Positions 1-9,200 are shown, counted from the stretch's first letter. The stretch is DNA of 36,624 nt from Armatimonadota bacterium (GCA_026392155.1 JAPLCP010000073.1:1-36624), one strand, 5' to 3'. The notes: generated by a model from the sequence alone, not told the origin. A program made the numbers and translations.

Positions 1-394
1 AAAATATAATTGCCGCTATGTCTGGCTTTTGATAATTTTTAGATAATATTTGGTATGCAAACTGAGATGTTATTGCTATGATTAGTGTGATATAGAGAGG
101 TGGTAAGATGCGAATAGCCCGACGGAGATAAAACATTTTTGCTTCGGGATACATTTTCTTCTTTTTTGTGATAGGAATGGTTAAGCAAAAACCTGAGATG
201 ACAATGAAAAGCCCAACTGCGAAATGTCCATGTCGGATCCAATCAACAAAGCCTAGATACCAAGGAATATCTGGGAATCCAAGTAAAATGAGATAGGCAT
301 GATAAAGCATCACCCAAAGTGCCGCAACCGCACGTAGGCCATCTAGGTATTCTAGATAGTTTTGTCCTGGCTGAATCTCGGTTGTTTTCGTCAT
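1..394 (-). CDS. Acyltransferase 3 family membrane protein (OafA/YrhL-like), 3' end outside window
   Basis: The reverse-strand frame is open from an ATG at 394 to the left edge, giving the first 131 residues of a protein of usually 350-400 residues. Residues 13-30 read YLEYLDGLRAVAALWVML, and are followed by YHA; this is the signature N-terminus of the acyltransferase-3 family, with the conserved Arg and His on the first membrane helix. A second helix (HFAVGLFIVISGFCL) and the basic FYLRRAIRILPPLYI stretch before the next helix follow the family pattern. Such integral membrane enzymes O-acylate cell-surface sugars or lipids; the substrate here cannot be told. The gene starts 11 bases after the FtsX gene stop, without a clear ribosome binding site, and is noticeably more AT-rich than the operon before it, so it may belong to a different, possibly acquired, surface-polysaccharide segment. 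Confidence 0.85.
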   Translation of the reverse strand, partial: MTKTTEIQPGQNYLEYLDGLRAVAALWVMLYHAYLILLGFPDIPWYLGFVDWIRHGHFAVGLFIVISGFCLTIPITKKKKMYPEAKMFYLRRAIRILPPLYITLIIAITSQFAYQILSKNYQKPDIAAIIF

Positions 395-405
395 TCAGTA
401 GGTCT

Positions 406-1041
406 CTAAACGTCGCTTCGCAGCGCAGCGGCGGGGGGGATACGTGAGGCGTTAATGGCAGGAAAAAGGGTTGCAACCATAGTTAGCGCAATCCCAAGGA
501 CGATACAGAATACTAAATTTGTACCAAATGCTGCACCCGTAAAGGAACCAGACCATGTTTCACCGTGAAAGGCGGTCTTAGGGTTAAACGAGAAGTACTT
601 CGTGACAATCATTAAAAGTGTCCCAACAAGATAGCCTAGGCTAGAGGCTATTGCCCCCATCAGCGCGGCCTCAATCAGGAAAATCTTGACGATAAACTGC
701 TCCAGCGCCCCGAGACACTTCATGGTTCCAATCTCACGGAAACGCTCCGTCACGCTCATGAGCATCGCGTTGGTAATTCCAACCGCGCAAACCAGGAGCG
801 AGAGTCCGACCAGCCAGTTGCTCCGCGCCACTTCATCCGCCGATGCATTGGCTCCCGCAACGGCCTTGCTGGTGAGCACCGAGGCAAGAAACGCGATTCC
901 TAGAAATACTCCACCTGCTGTGATCATCGAGCGCCAGAAGCGAATCTTGATCGTGTTGAGCGCGAACTCAAAGGCTTTCTTGAAAGGAAGCTGAACGCCT
1001 TTCTTGACGCCGCTCTTGCTCATTTCTGTACTGTTGCTCAT
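406..1041 (-). CDS. Core-only FtsX/MacB-type ABC permease
   Basis: The 211-residue protein has four predicted membrane helices (about residues 38-60, 75-97, 118-148 and 173-198). The segment SVTERFREIGTMKCLGA between helices 2 and 3 is the cytoplasmic coupling-helix region typical of FtsX-like permeases. Family members normally carry a periplasmic domain of 150-250 residues between helices 1 and 2; here only about 15 residues join them, so this is a bare membrane core. Its ATG overlaps the TGA of the PqqD-like gene (ATGA), indicating translational coupling in the operon that begins at 9150. It could pair with the permease half of the large fusion protein upstream. No ATPase gene is visible in the operon. 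Function of the transporter is unknown. Confidence 0.8.
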   Translation of the reverse strand: MSNSTEMSKSGVKKGVQLPFKKAFEFALNTIKIRFWRSMITAGGVFLGIAFLASVLTSKAVAGANASADEVARSNWLVGLSLLVCAVGITNAMLMSVTERFREIGTMKCLGALEQFIVKIFLIEAALMGAIASSLGYLVGTLLMIVTKYFSFNPKTAFHGETWSGSFTGAAFGTNLVFCIVLGIALTMVATLFPAINASRIPPAAALRSDV

Positions 1042-1466
1042 TTTTTCTTTGTCGTTCCCGTTTGAATGCCGATTAGCCGACGGGCTGCTAGCATCTTCAA
1101 GTAGGCGGTCACCGAGGTCTCGGCCTGACGCTTATTGAGCTTGTAGCTCTCACTGATCCGCCGTGCGATTTTATCCACGCTATGAGTGCCATCACAGAGC
1201 TCCCACACATCGGAGCCAATCTGGTCGAGCTCAATCTTTTTGTGGTCGGGGAGCTTGAAGCACCGAGCCACGAAGTTCCCCCAGCGGTCTTGCCGACGGG
1301 GGATACGCACCAGCACAAGCTCCGGCAAGCCCTCTTCCCGTGCCACTTCGCGCGACCAGAGAATCTTGGGATGACGAACGGGCCGTGATGCCAATACTTG
1401 GCCCCGACTTGGTCGGTTCTTCTTTCCCTCGACGGCGGCGCGGAGCTGCGCGATCATGCTGTTCAT
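1038..1466 (-). CDS. PqqD-like (RRE-fold) protein
   Basis: The protein has 142 residues from the ATG at 1466, chosen because it gives an ATGA overlap with the preceding gene; a GTG at 1475 is possible. The C-terminal half (about residues 70-135) fits the PqqD fold: IELDQIGSDVWELCDG, then a helical HSVDKIARRISESYKLN stretch and a final wing around LAARRLIGI. In PQQ and other RiPP pathways this winged-helix domain binds precursor peptides and presents them to the modifying enzyme; many PqqD-like proteins elsewhere have no assigned partner. Here it lies between a protein of unknown family and an FtsX permease in a peptidase-permease operon. No radical-SAM enzyme or precursor peptide is seen, so a RiPP role is only a possibility. 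The N-terminal 60 residues are basic and of unknown function. Confidence 0.75.
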   Translation of the reverse strand: MNSMIAQLRAAVEGKKNRPSRGQVLASRPVRHPKILWSREVAREEGLPELVLVRIPRRQDRWGNFVARCFKLPDHKKIELDQIGSDVWELCDGTHSVDKIARRISESYKLNKRQAETSVTAYLKMLAARRLIGIQTGTTKKK

Positions 1467-2440
1467 CCGTGGCACCTCACCCGGCTCACCAGCGCTTCCA
1501 AGGGGTCGGTGGCGCGAAACGGACGAAGGCTCTGGACAAGGTAGATCTTATTGGAGGGCTCACAGTGCCAGGCGCGGGCAGAGAAGCGAGTCGCGGGAAT
1601 GCGCAGACTCATCAGCTCACGTGATGCTTGTACCCAAGCCGGGCCAAATGCCAGTCCGCCGCGCATCGCTACCGCCGCGTGGCCAGCCACGCTCGACTCT
1701 TCGGCCTTGTAGTGAGCCTGGGTCAGCTCGCCGCGCGCATTGACCTCCAGCCAGGCATCCAAGTAGGCATCTTTGCGTGCGACATTCGCAACAGCCCACT
1801 GTTCCACGCTTAGACGATCTGTGCCATCCACCAACGAGAGGCGCAGGTAGACATTCATGAGCTGCTGGCTCGCAAGCTGGAAACGACTGGGGAGCTCGAT
1901 CTTGAGATCGTAGAGCGACCAGAGCCGCCAGCCCGCTTCTGCGTCGCGGTTCTCAACTGAGGCAAGAATGATCTCAGAGGCACCTGCGAGTCCTTTGCGA
2001 CCACTGCGATCCCCCAACACCTGGGCGATCACCACGCGGCGCGTCTCTTTGCAGTGCCAGAGCGCCCCAAAAGCCTTCCGGTCACCCGTCCACTTGAAAC
2101 CAAAGCCCTCGCGTTCATCGCGCTGCACGCCTCGGGGGAGGGGAGTTAGCTCGCTCTCAAAAGCGAGGCGTTTCTTCTTCGCGACGCGTGCCAGAGAGGC
2201 CAAATACGACTCGCCACGCACCTCGATGTCTATGGGTTTCTTGGTCTTCTTAGGCTCCGTGGCCCACTTTAGCTCCAAGCCCTGCTCTTCGCCATCGTCT
2301 ATGCGCAGGTAGCCCTCATCGTAGCTGCCCGAAAAGCCCGTCAAGTCCCAGTCTTCTGGGACACGCAGGCTGAAGCCCTGCCAGCCTAAAAGCTTGGTCT
2401 GGCGCTTGATGGGTTTTGGGGAGGCAGGAGCGGCAGTCAT
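1463..2440 (-). CDS. Protein of unknown family in peptidase-permease operon
   Basis: I do not recognise this 325-residue protein. The start is placed at the ATG at 2440 (MTAAPASPK), 7 bases after the stop of the OPT-like gene; a longer in-frame form would overlap that gene. It begins with a Pro/Ala/Lys-rich stretch, then LLGWQGFSLRVPEDWDLTG, a pattern seen in small beta-rich domains, followed by alternating strand-like segments with Trp/Tyr-rich turns. There is no signal peptide or membrane segment, so it is probably cytoplasmic. Coupling through ATGA to the PqqD-like gene and its place among membrane transport genes suggest an accessory role in the same system. Confidence 0.6.
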   Translation of the reverse strand: MTAAPASPKPIKRQTKLLGWQGFSLRVPEDWDLTGFSGSYDEGYLRIDDGEEQGLELKWATEPKKTKKPIDIEVRGESYLASLARVAKKKRLAFESELTPLPRGVQRDEREGFGFKWTGDRKAFGALWHCKETRRVVIAQVLGDRSGRKGLAGASEIILASVENRDAEAGWRLWSLYDLKIELPSRFQLASQQLMNVYLRLSLVDGTDRLSVEQWAVANVARKDAYLDAWLEVNARGELTQAHYKAEESSVAGHAAVAMRGGLAFGPAWVQASRELMSLRIPATRFSARAWHCEPSNKIYLVQSLRPFRATDPLEALVSRVRCHG

Positions 2441-2447
2441 CGTTTTG

Positions 2448-4508
2448 CTAGAAGGGAAGCGGCTGAACCGCCTTGGCAATGAGGGCGAGCGCAATGGCGG
2501 CCATCGATATCAGACCCGTGCCACAGGCAAAGCCCGCCAGGAGCACCGGAGCGTAGTTGCGCCATTTCTCGACACCGTAGCGCTTGGCAAAGTAGAACTT
2601 TCCCAAACACGCTCCCACAAACATCGGGATTGTGTCCGCCGGGAGCGCATTGGCACCACCCGCCGCGCCGTAGAACGCTAGCATCGGGAGCTTTGCAACG
2701 TACATTACCCCGTAGAGCGCCAGAGTTGCTACGCCACCCCCCATGATGAAGGCGGGCTTGATCGAGTCCAATACCCATGACGCGCCACCGGCCTTGTTAA
2801 TCTGGTTCCAGATCGCCTGCTGTGAGGCAATCAGCGGCCACATACGCTGGGCAAACGGATACTGACTGGAAGGAATCTGGCTAGTCCCCCAGATAAAAGA
2901 CCAGTAGATAAAGCCGCCGAGCATGATCAAGGGGAACATTAAGAGCTCCGCCTTTAAGATCGAGGTGAACTTGGTCTTGGTCAGCTCCACTTCTCGGAAG
3001 CGCTGTGCGAGCGCACCATAGTCGTGGATGGGCATGGGGGCAAACCAGACATCAATCTTTTTATAGCCAGACTCCATGACGGTCAGCTCTTTGACAAACG
3101 GGAACTGCGCATCTTGACTGGTGAGACCAAACATACGGGCCGCGACATAAGAGTTGATGGGGGTGAGTAGTAGACCATAGCCCAGTAACAATAGAATCGG
3201 GAAATCAGGCAGCAAGTAGTGGGTGAAGGCAATGTAGCCAAGCGTCGCCAGAAGCCAGATCCCTAGTGCGATCTTCCACCAGCCCGCTTTGTCACCGCGC
3301 CCCGCAGGAACTTCGTGCCACGCACCACGTCCCGCACGATTGAGCCCACGCGATGCCTCAAGAGAGCCTTTTACAATAATATAGATTCCAATAACCGCAA
3401 TCGCAAGCTGAATTCCAATACCGGCGGAGAGCCAGAAATCAAAGTGGTTGACAACGCGTGTCTCGATAGACTCGGTTCCGGGGTGCCACTGGTGCAGAAT
3501 TCCTTGCTTGTAAAGAATCGGGTTAAGGCCCAGCTGGAAGACAATAGACGAGATAAAGGTCGCCACAACCATCTCAAAGGGAAGAACAAAGCCCGTGAGA
3601 ATCTTTCCGAGATCGCCCGAGTAGCCTACAGGCGCTGCCGGCAGAATTGTCTCCGTGGACGCCATGAAGTCAATGAAGGGAATCGGGATCAGGGTGACCG
3701 CTTTTCCAAAAGCCGTACTGGTCAGAATCGGAATCGCGACATAGATCGCACCAAAGATAAGCCCAATGACGGTTCCTGTGGAGAATATACGCCAGCGCCA
3801 AGAGTCCTCTTTATTGCCAGCCTCCGCAAGTGCTGTCGCTCCCGAGGCAGCAACGGAGGCAAGGGGGAAGGGGAGGCGCTCGATATCGCTCGTGGCACGG
3901 AAGAGAATGTAGCCCGCTGGGAGCCAAGACAGGCGCTCCAGGGTCTGATGGATCATCATCACCCCAATGGGGCCCCACCAGTCCGGGTGGAAGAAGTTAC
4001 GCTGATCGAGCGCCGCAGATCCTGGTTGAGGGCTGGAGAACCAAGGGATTTCCCGCGCGATTGAGGCCGCCTGTGGGCTCTGGATGTAGTATTGGTTCCA
4101 GATGAGCCAGCCAAACGGCCCCCCGGAGATCCCACGATCTGCTCCCGCCACGGCAGCAAGGCCACCGGCGACGTAGTAGAGGAGAAAGATCTCCTGGCGC
4201 TTTAGGGGCAAGAACGAGCGCCGGGCGACCTCTGCAAAGAGAACGATGGTCACCCACTGCGCGGCTGCCCCAAGACCCGATCCTGCAACGAGCCCAAGGT
4301 AGATCGCGCCCGCCGTCATGATTAAGCTGACAAAGATAGAGCCGATAATGGTCTTGGCGGTAAAGCCTTCGTCGAACGTACTATCATCGCCCTGAGACTC
4401 CGCTTCGATAAACTCGCGTGCGTCTTCGACACTGTGATCTTGGCTGTCGCTGTGATGCGGCGTCGCTACGTCTTCACGATTGTTTAATTCATCCATGTCG
4501 TTTGCCAT
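2448..4508 (-). CDS. OPT-like polytopic membrane protein (putative peptide transporter)
   Basis: The 686-residue protein (ATG at 4508) starts with an acidic, hydrophilic cytoplasmic tail of about 50 residues, followed by roughly 14-16 hydrophobic segments. Pieces recall the oligopeptide transporter (OPT) superfamily and related DUF6785-type proteins: RLPFPLASVAASGATALAE in the first half, and in the second half the YWSFIWGTSQIPSSQYP stretch and a C-terminal KRYGVEKWRNYAPVLLAG. OPT proteins import peptides or metal chelates with protons, but the match is from memory of patterns and the substrate is unknown. The start codon follows the TAA of the fusion gene by one base (TAAAATG), so the two are translationally coupled. 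Together with the peptidase-like permease upstream, a link to peptide handling at the membrane is plausible. Confidence 0.6.
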   Translation of the reverse strand: MANDMDELNNREDVATPHHSDSQDHSVEDAREFIEAESQGDDSTFDEGFTAKTIIGSIFVSLIMTAGAIYLGLVAGSGLGAAAQWVTIVLFAEVARRSFLPLKRQEIFLLYYVAGGLAAVAGADRGISGGPFGWLIWNQYYIQSPQAASIAREIPWFSSPQPGSAALDQRNFFHPDWWGPIGVMMIHQTLERLSWLPAGYILFRATSDIERLPFPLASVAASGATALAEAGNKEDSWRWRIFSTGTVIGLIFGAIYVAIPILTSTAFGKAVTLIPIPFIDFMASTETILPAAPVGYSGDLGKILTGFVLPFEMVVATFISSIVFQLGLNPILYKQGILHQWHPGTESIETRVVNHFDFWLSAGIGIQLAIAVIGIYIIVKGSLEASRGLNRAGRGAWHEVPAGRGDKAGWWKIALGIWLLATLGYIAFTHYLLPDFPILLLLGYGLLLTPINSYVAARMFGLTSQDAQFPFVKELTVMESGYKKIDVWFAPMPIHDYGALAQRFREVELTKTKFTSILKAELLMFPLIMLGGFIYWSFIWGTSQIPSSQYPFAQRMWPLIASQQAIWNQINKAGGASWVLDSIKPAFIMGGGVATLALYGVMYVAKLPMLAFYGAAGGANALPADTIPMFVGACLGKFYFAKRYGVEKWRNYAPVLLAGFACGTGLISMAAIALALIAKAVQPLPF

Positions 4509-4509
4509 T

Positions 4510-7500
4510 TTACGCCTCCACACTCGCAAACTCCGTCTCGGTCAAGTAGCGCTCGCGCTCCGCGCCACTGAGAGTTCGCCAGACGAGAAACTGTTTTCGG
4601 AGTGTGTTCATAAAGCGCCGGTTGACGCGTTTCCAGTTGGACACATCCCCTGAGACCCGGTGAAGCGTCAGCTTGAGGTCAAAGACATCCTCAAAGTCCG
4701 TGGGAATCGTCTCCAGGCGGATCATCTGGGAGACGCCAAGATCAAACGGAGCGAGCCAGGCTTTACACCCGATCCGGTAGCCGGTGCCCTTCTCGGACTC
4801 AAAGGTCTCGCGGAAGATTCCCTCGGTGATAAAGTCGCCGACTGAGTAGCCTTCGTAGCTCTGGAACCACTCTGCCAAGAAGCCATTCACACCAGCAGCT
4901 TGATCGCCCGTGACCGCAAAGGGGAGGCGGATCGCCCAGTCATCGCCGACCGGATCAGGAACAGACCAGGTGCGTGTGCTGGATGGGCTGGCGACTTCGG
5001 AGGCTTTCTTCGCGGGCCAGAGAGTAGAGAGAAGCACGACGGCCACCACGACGAGAGTTGAGAGAACCGCACTCACCGATGAGAAGTTCAGCGAGAGCCC
5101 CTGCATCAAGTGAAACGTCGAGAGGAGCTTGCTAATTCCCTGACCTAGAACGTAGCCCGAGACGGAGCCCAGGATCGCGTAGACCAGCGCCTCCGCCATA
5201 AACAGTGTCCCGATGTTGCTGGGTGAGAGGCCAATGGAGCTAAAGATATGGATCTCTTTCACGCGCTCAAAGACCGAGCCCAGCATCGTGTTGAGAACAA
5301 TCAGCGCGGCGATTAAGATTGGGATGAGAATCGTTCCAAAGTCTTCGCCCTTTGTTGCGCCCACCGACGAGAACCGCTCGATCTTACCTGGCTTATCCCT
5401 GAGCTTTTCACTCGCAGCATACAGGTTCATGTCAAAGCGCTTCATGAGATTTTCTTTGAGCTCTTTAACAACCGCCCCTTCATCGTCGCCGTAGCCAATG
5501 GCCACGGATCTCAGGTCGCCACCTAGGTTAATCAGAGTTTGATACGGGACAAAAAAGATCACGTCGGAGTCTAGGTGAAGATACTGCTGGAACCCGCTAG
5601 AGCTGTCGGTCTTGCCCTGCTTCTGGAGCTGCTGCATCTGCACGAAGTCCACGGGAGTGAGCGGCTCCTGGTCGTGGTCCATGATCTGCTTGAACTTGTC
5701 CTGGTCCAAGATCCCAATGACACTGTAGTCCTGACCAGAGAAGCTCACTTTGGCCGAAGCATTGGTCACATCAGCATCCGAGATGCGCAGGTTATCAGCG
5801 ATCTTACGTGGCAGGATCATCACCAGCGTGTCACCGGGGGCAAACCAGCGCCCGGCTGCGAGTGCCTCATCAGCATGCGTGACCTTGGCCTCGTTAGGAG
5901 AGAGCCCGACGCCACCCTTCGCGCCAAACTCTCTATCCGCACGCTTGAGTGTTAGAAATGTCTGCTCACCCGGTTGCGTCCCTAAGAACCAGCCGCGTGG
6001 CGCTACCTGACGCGTGTTCCCAAACTCATCGTCGAGCAGGCGGTAGGCCACCTGCTGAAGCGCGTTCCAGTTCGGGTCGCGTAATAGAATCCCGTTGTAG
6101 AGCGGCTTACCCGGCGCAGGGACTTGGTTGAAACGCAGCTCTTGCACAATAGACGTAAACGCGAGCACCGTAAACGTCAGCAAAACCAGAGTCGCACACG
6201 TCAGCGCGGTTCGAGTGGCGCGGCGGCGCATGTTCGCCACCCCGAGCGCGAACGCAGCAACGGCAATCGAGCCTTTTCCGGCGTCCAGTGAGTGGGTGCC
6301 CTGGGTCTCTTTGGACTGTTGCTTGAGCTGCTGCTCAAACTTCTGCCAGACCAGCACCGTGACCAGTACCGAGAGGGCCATCATGATGAAGGCCAGCAGG
6401 ATAATTCCGGCGTTGAGCGTGATCCGAAACGCGGGGTGGATCGCGGCGAAGATGCCAAAGATCACCAAAAAGATTAAAAAGACCGCCCCAAGCTGGCGCT
6501 TAAGATCCGAGTAGCCAAAGAGCAGGCGCTCTAGGAAATAGGCAAACGGAATCATCAGCGCAAGATAAAAAATCACGCCATTGACCACGTCCTGCTGGGT
6601 CTTGGTAACATCAGGGTAGGCACGGCTCTCGTAGCCCCAGGCAGCGCGTGCATAGGTATCAAAGCGCTGGTAGTCCTTTGCCGCTAACGCCGCCTCGGCC
6701 TTGTCAATAAACTCCTTGGCATTGGCATGGAGACTTTCAATGCCCTTGTTGCGAATATTGTTCTTGATGAGGCGCTGGATGCGGAAGTCATCGAGCTTCC
6801 ACATGTCTTGGGCAACGCGTAGCGCGGTGTGGATAATCGCCGAGGAGCGCGACGACTCCACGGCATCTTGCCCCTCGCCCGCTCCCATCACATAGCCCTC
6901 GCCCTCAGGGTTGGCTATTGTGGAGTTAATGAGGAGGAAGCGTGTGGCAGCGGGGCCACTGCCCATGATGATCTTGAACTGGCGCAGCTTGTTTGTTGCC
7001 GCGTTTCGGTCTTTACCCGAGCTAAACTCATCACCGCGCCGAGCAAAGACCACAGCCGTGTCTTCAACATAGCTCACGCCGGGCTCTGGCTTGGCCAGGG
7101 AATAACCAAACTGCCGTGGCTCGCCGTTGGAAACCCCATCATAGATCGTCATGGTGGAGAGCGTGCGAAGAGCTTGCTGATCCACTAAGTCAAAGATATT
7201 GGTAGCGACGCAGGGAAAGACAACGGAGAGGACTTCTTTATCGCCCGTGGTGATCCGAAACTGGCTCGGGTAGGCCGCTCCCGTGACGCCTTTATCGGGA
7301 GCGTAGTCAATGTCGCCGGTCTTCTCGTCCATGTGGTACGACTCGACACGGTGTTCCTGGTTATCCGCTGTCGTGGGGGGCAGTCCCTTAAAGGCAAAAC
7401 TGGACTTGCCCTCTTTACCGGTAAAGCCACCTTGGTCATCCCCAACCATCTGGATAAAGTTGGCGCGTACTCCGATAAAGCTCTTGGTGTTGGAGTTGTG

Positions 7501-9150
7501 CGGCACGACCACTAAAGCGCGGTCTACGGGGTCGCTTGGCACTAGCGAGCGTCGCGGCTCATACTCTCGAACACGGCCCTTGAGGGTGGCAAAGCCTGAG
7601 CGCAGGCCCATACGTGTCCACTGGCAGGTCTTGTAGAGTGGGATCTGCTTCTTGGGGTCGGCATTCTGGTCGTTGGGATCGTTGACATAGTGCTGGAGCA
7701 AACACACAAAGGTCTTGAGCTGGAGCGCTAGATTGGCGATATTGACTTTCTCAAACGTGTCAAAGGGCGTGTCAACTTGGTTGCGGGAGTCGTCAATGGA
7801 GGCGAAGGTGACGCCAAAGCCACCTGCCATCCCGACAATCTCGGAGTCGAAGGCAGGCTTTCCGGGGATAAAGTTGCGCCAGCTCTTGCCATCCACGGGA
7901 TTGACACCATCCGAGAAGCGCTTCTTGGCATCGTAGCCTAAGACTTCCGCGACTTTGTCGTTGTTCTCACGGGCCACACGGGCGATATCGGAGTAGAGAT
8001 TCTGGGTATCTTCCCGGACATTAACCAGATGCGCTTTATAGAAAATCCCCAGCGAGCGGGTCTGGCTTGCGAGGTCTAAGCCTACCCAGAGATAGATCGG
8101 GTCACTCGGGTCTTTGGCCTGCCCAAAGAGCTTGGCGAAGGGGCCGGGGACTTGCCAGTCGTCTATGTGGTTGTCGAGGAACTCGCGGACGCCTTGGAGC
8201 CCAAGGCAGTGGCCTGAAGTGGCTAAAAACCAGATCGTGCGCTCATGTCCGACCTTCTGAAACGTCCGCGCAGTCTGCAAGAGCCCCGCGATTCCGCCTG
8301 CCTGCTCGGCTGCGGGAGCGAGTGCCGGGACAACGGACATGCCGTCGTAGTAGGACTGCACCACGATAATCTGCTTGGCGATCTTGGGGTCTTTGCTCTG
8401 GCCGGGAAGCACGCCGATAAAGTTCTTGGCCTGCACCCGATCCCACTTCATCTCCGCGTGGAGCGTCGCCTTTAAGCTCTTGCGGGAAAGGGAGAGGGCT
8501 TGAAGCGCGGCGGCATCGCTCTTTTTGATAAAGAAGCGGGGGATCGAGAGAGGAATCGAGACGAACTTGGCCTCAGCCTCACCGCGCATGGTCTTGTCGG
8601 GCTCGATAAAGACCACGGCCTTGGCCCCGAGACGCGGTGCGTTGAGCCAGTCGGTGCCGGAGTTGAAGTCTACGAGAACAATCGCGCCTTCGACCTCTTT
8701 GCCGTTAAAGGAGCCGAGCAGCCCATTGCCCGCGTAGATCAATGGCCCGCTCAGTCCCTCCTCGGGGAGCTGGCTGGTGCGGACAAGATTAGGCCAGATG
8801 CAGTAGAGGGGGTAGGTCTTGCCATTGGCATCAAGCCGTGCTCCCTTGTCCATCGGCACCGTCGCCGTGAACATCTCAGACTTCACATTGTCACTGCCAA
8901 AGAGCTTCTTGAACTCCTGCTCAACATAGGCGGCGGCGTATTTTTCACCGGGGTAGCCCACGACCCGCGAGCCATTTGAGGACAGCTCGCGAATGGTCTG
9001 TGCCAGCGCTTGATCATTCACCGTCGCTGTCAGAGCTTTATACTTTTCCGCCAGAGCCGGGTCAACTGCTGCCCGGACCGACGAAGAGACTGCGACTAGC
9101 GCCGTCAGCAAGAGTGTCGCCTGACGGACAACGCGCGCAAGAGTCATCAT
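4510..9150 (-). CDS. Exported PA/M28 pseudopeptidase fused to FtsX-type ABC permease
   Basis: The protein has 1546 residues from the ATG at 9150, which has an AAGGAA ribosome binding site 7 bases upstream. Order: signal peptide (residues 1-27), PA-type insert (about 130-235), an M28 aminopeptidase-like domain (about 240-500), a long beta-rich extracytoplasmic region, three membrane helices (about 860-945), a further helix after a basic RRRATRTALT stretch (about 985), a MacB-like periplasmic domain, and three C-terminal FtsX helices with the FERVKEIHIFSSIGLS coupling segment (about 1275-1375), ending in a cytoplasmic tail of about 150 residues. The usual M28 zinc ligands look lost: the HxD site reads SYYDG, the bridging Asp site reads AAEQAGG, and the Glu-Glu site reads TSGHCLGL. 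It may bind rather than cleave substrate. It is the first gene of the operon; the partner ATPase is not in the window. Confidence 0.75.
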   Translation of the reverse strand: MMTLARVVRQATLLLTALVAVSSSVRAAVDPALAEKYKALTATVNDQALAQTIRELSSNGSRVVGYPGEKYAAAYVEQEFKKLFGSDNVKSEMFTATVPMDKGARLDANGKTYPLYCIWPNLVRTSQLPEEGLSGPLIYAGNGLLGSFNGKEVEGAIVLVDFNSGTDWLNAPRLGAKAVVFIEPDKTMRGEAEAKFVSIPLSIPRFFIKKSDAAALQALSLSRKSLKATLHAEMKWDRVQAKNFIGVLPGQSKDPKIAKQIIVVQSYYDGMSVVPALAPAAEQAGGIAGLLQTARTFQKVGHERTIWFLATSGHCLGLQGVREFLDNHIDDWQVPGPFAKLFGQAKDPSDPIYLWVGLDLASQTRSLGIFYKAHLVNVREDTQNLYSDIARVARENNDKVAEVLGYDAKKRFSDGVNPVDGKSWRNFIPGKPAFDSEIVGMAGGFGVTFASIDDSRNQVDTPFDTFEKVNIANLALQLKTFVCLLQHYVNDPNDQNADPKKQIPLYKTCQWTRMGLRSGFATLKGRVREYEPRRSLVPSDPVDRALVVVPHNSNTKSFIGVRANFIQMVGDDQGGFTGKEGKSSFAFKGLPPTTADNQEHRVESYHMDEKTGDIDYAPDKGVTGAAYPSQFRITTGDKEVLSVVFPCVATNIFDLVDQQALRTLSTMTIYDGVSNGEPRQFGYSLAKPEPGVSYVEDTAVVFARRGDEFSSGKDRNAATNKLRQFKIIMGSGPAATRFLLINSTIANPEGEGYVMGAGEGQDAVESSRSSAIIHTALRVAQDMWKLDDFRIQRLIKNNIRNKGIESLHANAKEFIDKAEAALAAKDYQRFDTYARAAWGYESRAYPDVTKTQQDVVNGVIFYLALMIPFAYFLERLLFGYSDLKRQLGAVFLIFLVIFGIFAAIHPAFRITLNAGIILLAFIMMALSVLVTVLVWQKFEQQLKQQSKETQGTHSLDAGKGSIAVAAFALGVANMRRRATRTALTCATLVLLTFTVLAFTSIVQELRFNQVPAPGKPLYNGILLRDPNWNALQQVAYRLLDDEFGNTRQVAPRGWFLGTQPGEQTFLTLKRADREFGAKGGVGLSPNEAKVTHADEALAAGRWFAPGDTLVMILPRKIADNLRISDADVTNASAKVSFSGQDYSVIGILDQDKFKQIMDHDQEPLTPVDFVQMQQLQKQGKTDSSSGFQQYLHLDSDVIFFVPYQTLINLGGDLRSVAIGYGDDEGAVVKELKENLMKRFDMNLYAASEKLRDKPGKIERFSSVGATKGEDFGTILIPILIAALIVLNTMLGSVFERVKEIHIFSSIGLSPSNIGTLFMAEALVYAILGSVSGYVLGQGISKLLSTFHLMQGLSLNFSSVSAVLSTLVVVAVVLLSTLWPAKKASEVASPSSTRTWSVPDPVGDDWAIRLPFAVTGDQAAGVNGFLAEWFQSYEGYSVGDFITEGIFRETFESEKGTGYRIGCKAWLAPFDLGVSQMIRLETIPTDFEDVFDLKLTLHRVSGDVSNWKRVNRRFMNTLRKQFLVWRTLSGAERERYLTETEFASVEA

Positions 9151-9200
9151 CGAGAAGTTCCTTCGTACCACATCCCCCGTCACCGGAGGTATTCGTCGTG

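Noticed and set aside
686-994. Plus-strand open frame within the FtsX gene
   Set aside because: Mirror of the permease coding sequence with no start site, domain or codon support; the minus-strand protein has clear FtsX motifs.
3315-4064. Long plus-strand open frame (249 residues) opposite the OPT-like gene
   Set aside because: Highly charged, repetitive composition typical of an antisense frame in GC-rich DNA; no motif.
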